In this document: positions 20,024 through 20,537 of the stretch, piece by piece | Layout: each line of letters opens with the position of its first letter | Position numbering within the stretch: the first letter of the stretch is position 1 | Position numbers and translations under genes: made by a program | Notes under the pieces: model-generated | The model's database searches: none | The model's input: the letters and a program-made list of their open reading frames with translations, nothing else | What the model was told of the DNA's origin: nothing | DNA from: a virus | Virus record (IMG/VR): IMGVR_UViG_3300048527_000014 | Location: 1-20,537 of that record | Direction: 5' to 3' (one strand) | DNA length: 20,537 nucleotides

Positions 20024-20473
20024 TTAATTGCCTTTGCCAAATGATGTTGTAGACTTACGCTCAGAGAACATAGGCATACGGGCATCGCTTTGACGCATAA
20101 TGTTATTATCTACAGACTCAGTTTGAGATTTTGATAGGTTGTCGAAATGTGCATTTCGTTGCGCTACAAACTCTGTAGGAGTCTTACATAGTAATAATCC
20201 GCCGATTTCGATATTGTCTTTATAACGACTATCTGGGTCGACCAGTATTGCTAACTGTGGTTGTTCTTCAACCTTTACCGCTTCCCAACCTTCTCTGAGT
20301 TTGGCAGACAAGTTACGTGGGTCCGCAGCGTTTAGTGTCGCTACTCGAATCCAGCGATAAGCATAACCTTCTTGCTTCTCTGGTTCAGGTAACAACTCTG
20401 GTTGTTGCCACTGTTTAGGACGTTCAGTTACTGCACGAGTATCTACATTACGAGTGATTCTTGTATCGGTCAT
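20024..20473 (-). CDS. virion accessory protein, capsid-module
   Basis: The 149-residue protein has a disordered Pro/Glu-rich start (QQPELLPEPEKQEGYAYRWI), a small beta domain (RVATLNAADPRNLSAKLREG, IEIGGLLLCKTP) and a helical/basic tail (FVAQRNAHFDNLSKSQTESV, ARMPMFSERKSTTSFGKG). Comparable proteins sit between portal/protease genes and the decoration gene in related phages. Its ribosome-binding site (GGAGG) lies inside the last codons of the upstream gene. Function unknown. Confidence 0.72.
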   Translation of the reverse strand: MTDTRITRNVDTRAVTERPKQWQQPELLPEPEKQEGYAYRWIRVATLNAADPRNLSAKLREGWEAVKVEEQPQLAILVDPDSRYKDNIEIGGLLLCKTPTEFVAQRNAHFDNLSKSQTESVDNNIMRQSDARMPMFSERKSTTSFGKGN

Positions 20474-20476
20474 TTC

Positions 20477-20537
20477 TTATGCCTCCAGTTTCTTCATTGC
20501 AATTGCATATTGCTCATTAGTTAATCCTAGTTTTTTA
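20477..20537 (-). CDS. 3' end of an upstream gene, truncated by the window edge
   Basis: The last 19 codons are visible, reading KKLGLTNEQYAIAMKKLEA. They look helical. The terminal CTGGAGG codons double as the ribosome-binding site for the next gene, which starts four bases after the stop. No function can be assigned. Confidence 0.6.
   Translation of the reverse strand, partial: KKLGLTNEQYAIAMKKLEA

Noticed and set aside
1-20537. CRISPR array, insertion sequence, integrase or attachment site.
   Set aside because: No spacer-repeat pattern, transposase or integrase was seen. The tandem repeats found are coding repeats, and the tRNAs show no flanking duplicated segment.

Overview
The window is a piece of a tailed-phage genome (Caudoviricetes), almost certainly from aquatic bacteria. 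It carries the virion-structure and lysis modules. Nearly every gene is packed head to tail on the minus strand, with many ATGA or TAATG stop/start overlaps. Read 5'->3' on the minus strand the order is: a gene end (20477-20537), a virion accessory protein, a decoration-like protein, the major capsid protein (18260-19168), a strong terminator, tRNA-Pro, a serine-type tRNA, a 23-residue PqqA peptide gene, an intergenic region with RNA-structure potential, and then structural genes from 17227 down to position 1. No tape-measure or sheath gene is visible. A protein resembling P22 gp10 and SU10/gp4-like adaptors suggest a short-tailed virion, but this is inference.

Region by region: 20537-18260 is the capsid block. 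18259-17698 is an accessory island with a terminator, two tRNAs, pqqA and possible structured RNA. 17697-17365 holds the only plus-strand gene, an HNH nuclease. 17227-16413 holds two small virion-type proteins separated by a UUCG hairpin. 16408-14522 is a run of very small, lysine/glycine-rich proteins plus a holin-like membrane protein. 14522-12112 holds adaptor proteins interleaved with small zinc-ribbon and basic proteins. 12102-6655 holds repeat-rich tail fibre proteins. 6646-5565 is the lysis cassette (M15 endolysin, holin, overlapping Rz/Rz1-type spanins). 5563-3194 is a gp10-like tail protein. 3138-2532 is a frameshifted HNH/AP2 homing-type nuclease with its own promoter. 2532-1 holds a virion-type protein, a Gly/Ala-rich protein possibly involved in DNA ejection, and the start of another gene.

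The most important finding is pqqA at 17874-17945. It is too short for routine ORF calling but has the exact 23-residue length of Klebsiella-type PqqA, the Glu15/Tyr19 pair that PqqE crosslinks, and a strong ribosome-binding site. PQQ is the cofactor of methanol dehydrogenases, so the likely host is a PQQ-making bacterium, plausibly a low-GC methylotroph (Methylophilaceae type). The phage would supply the consumable precursor peptide while the host supplies PqqB-E. The gene sits in a moron-like cassette with promoter-like boxes upstream and a terminator-like structure downstream.
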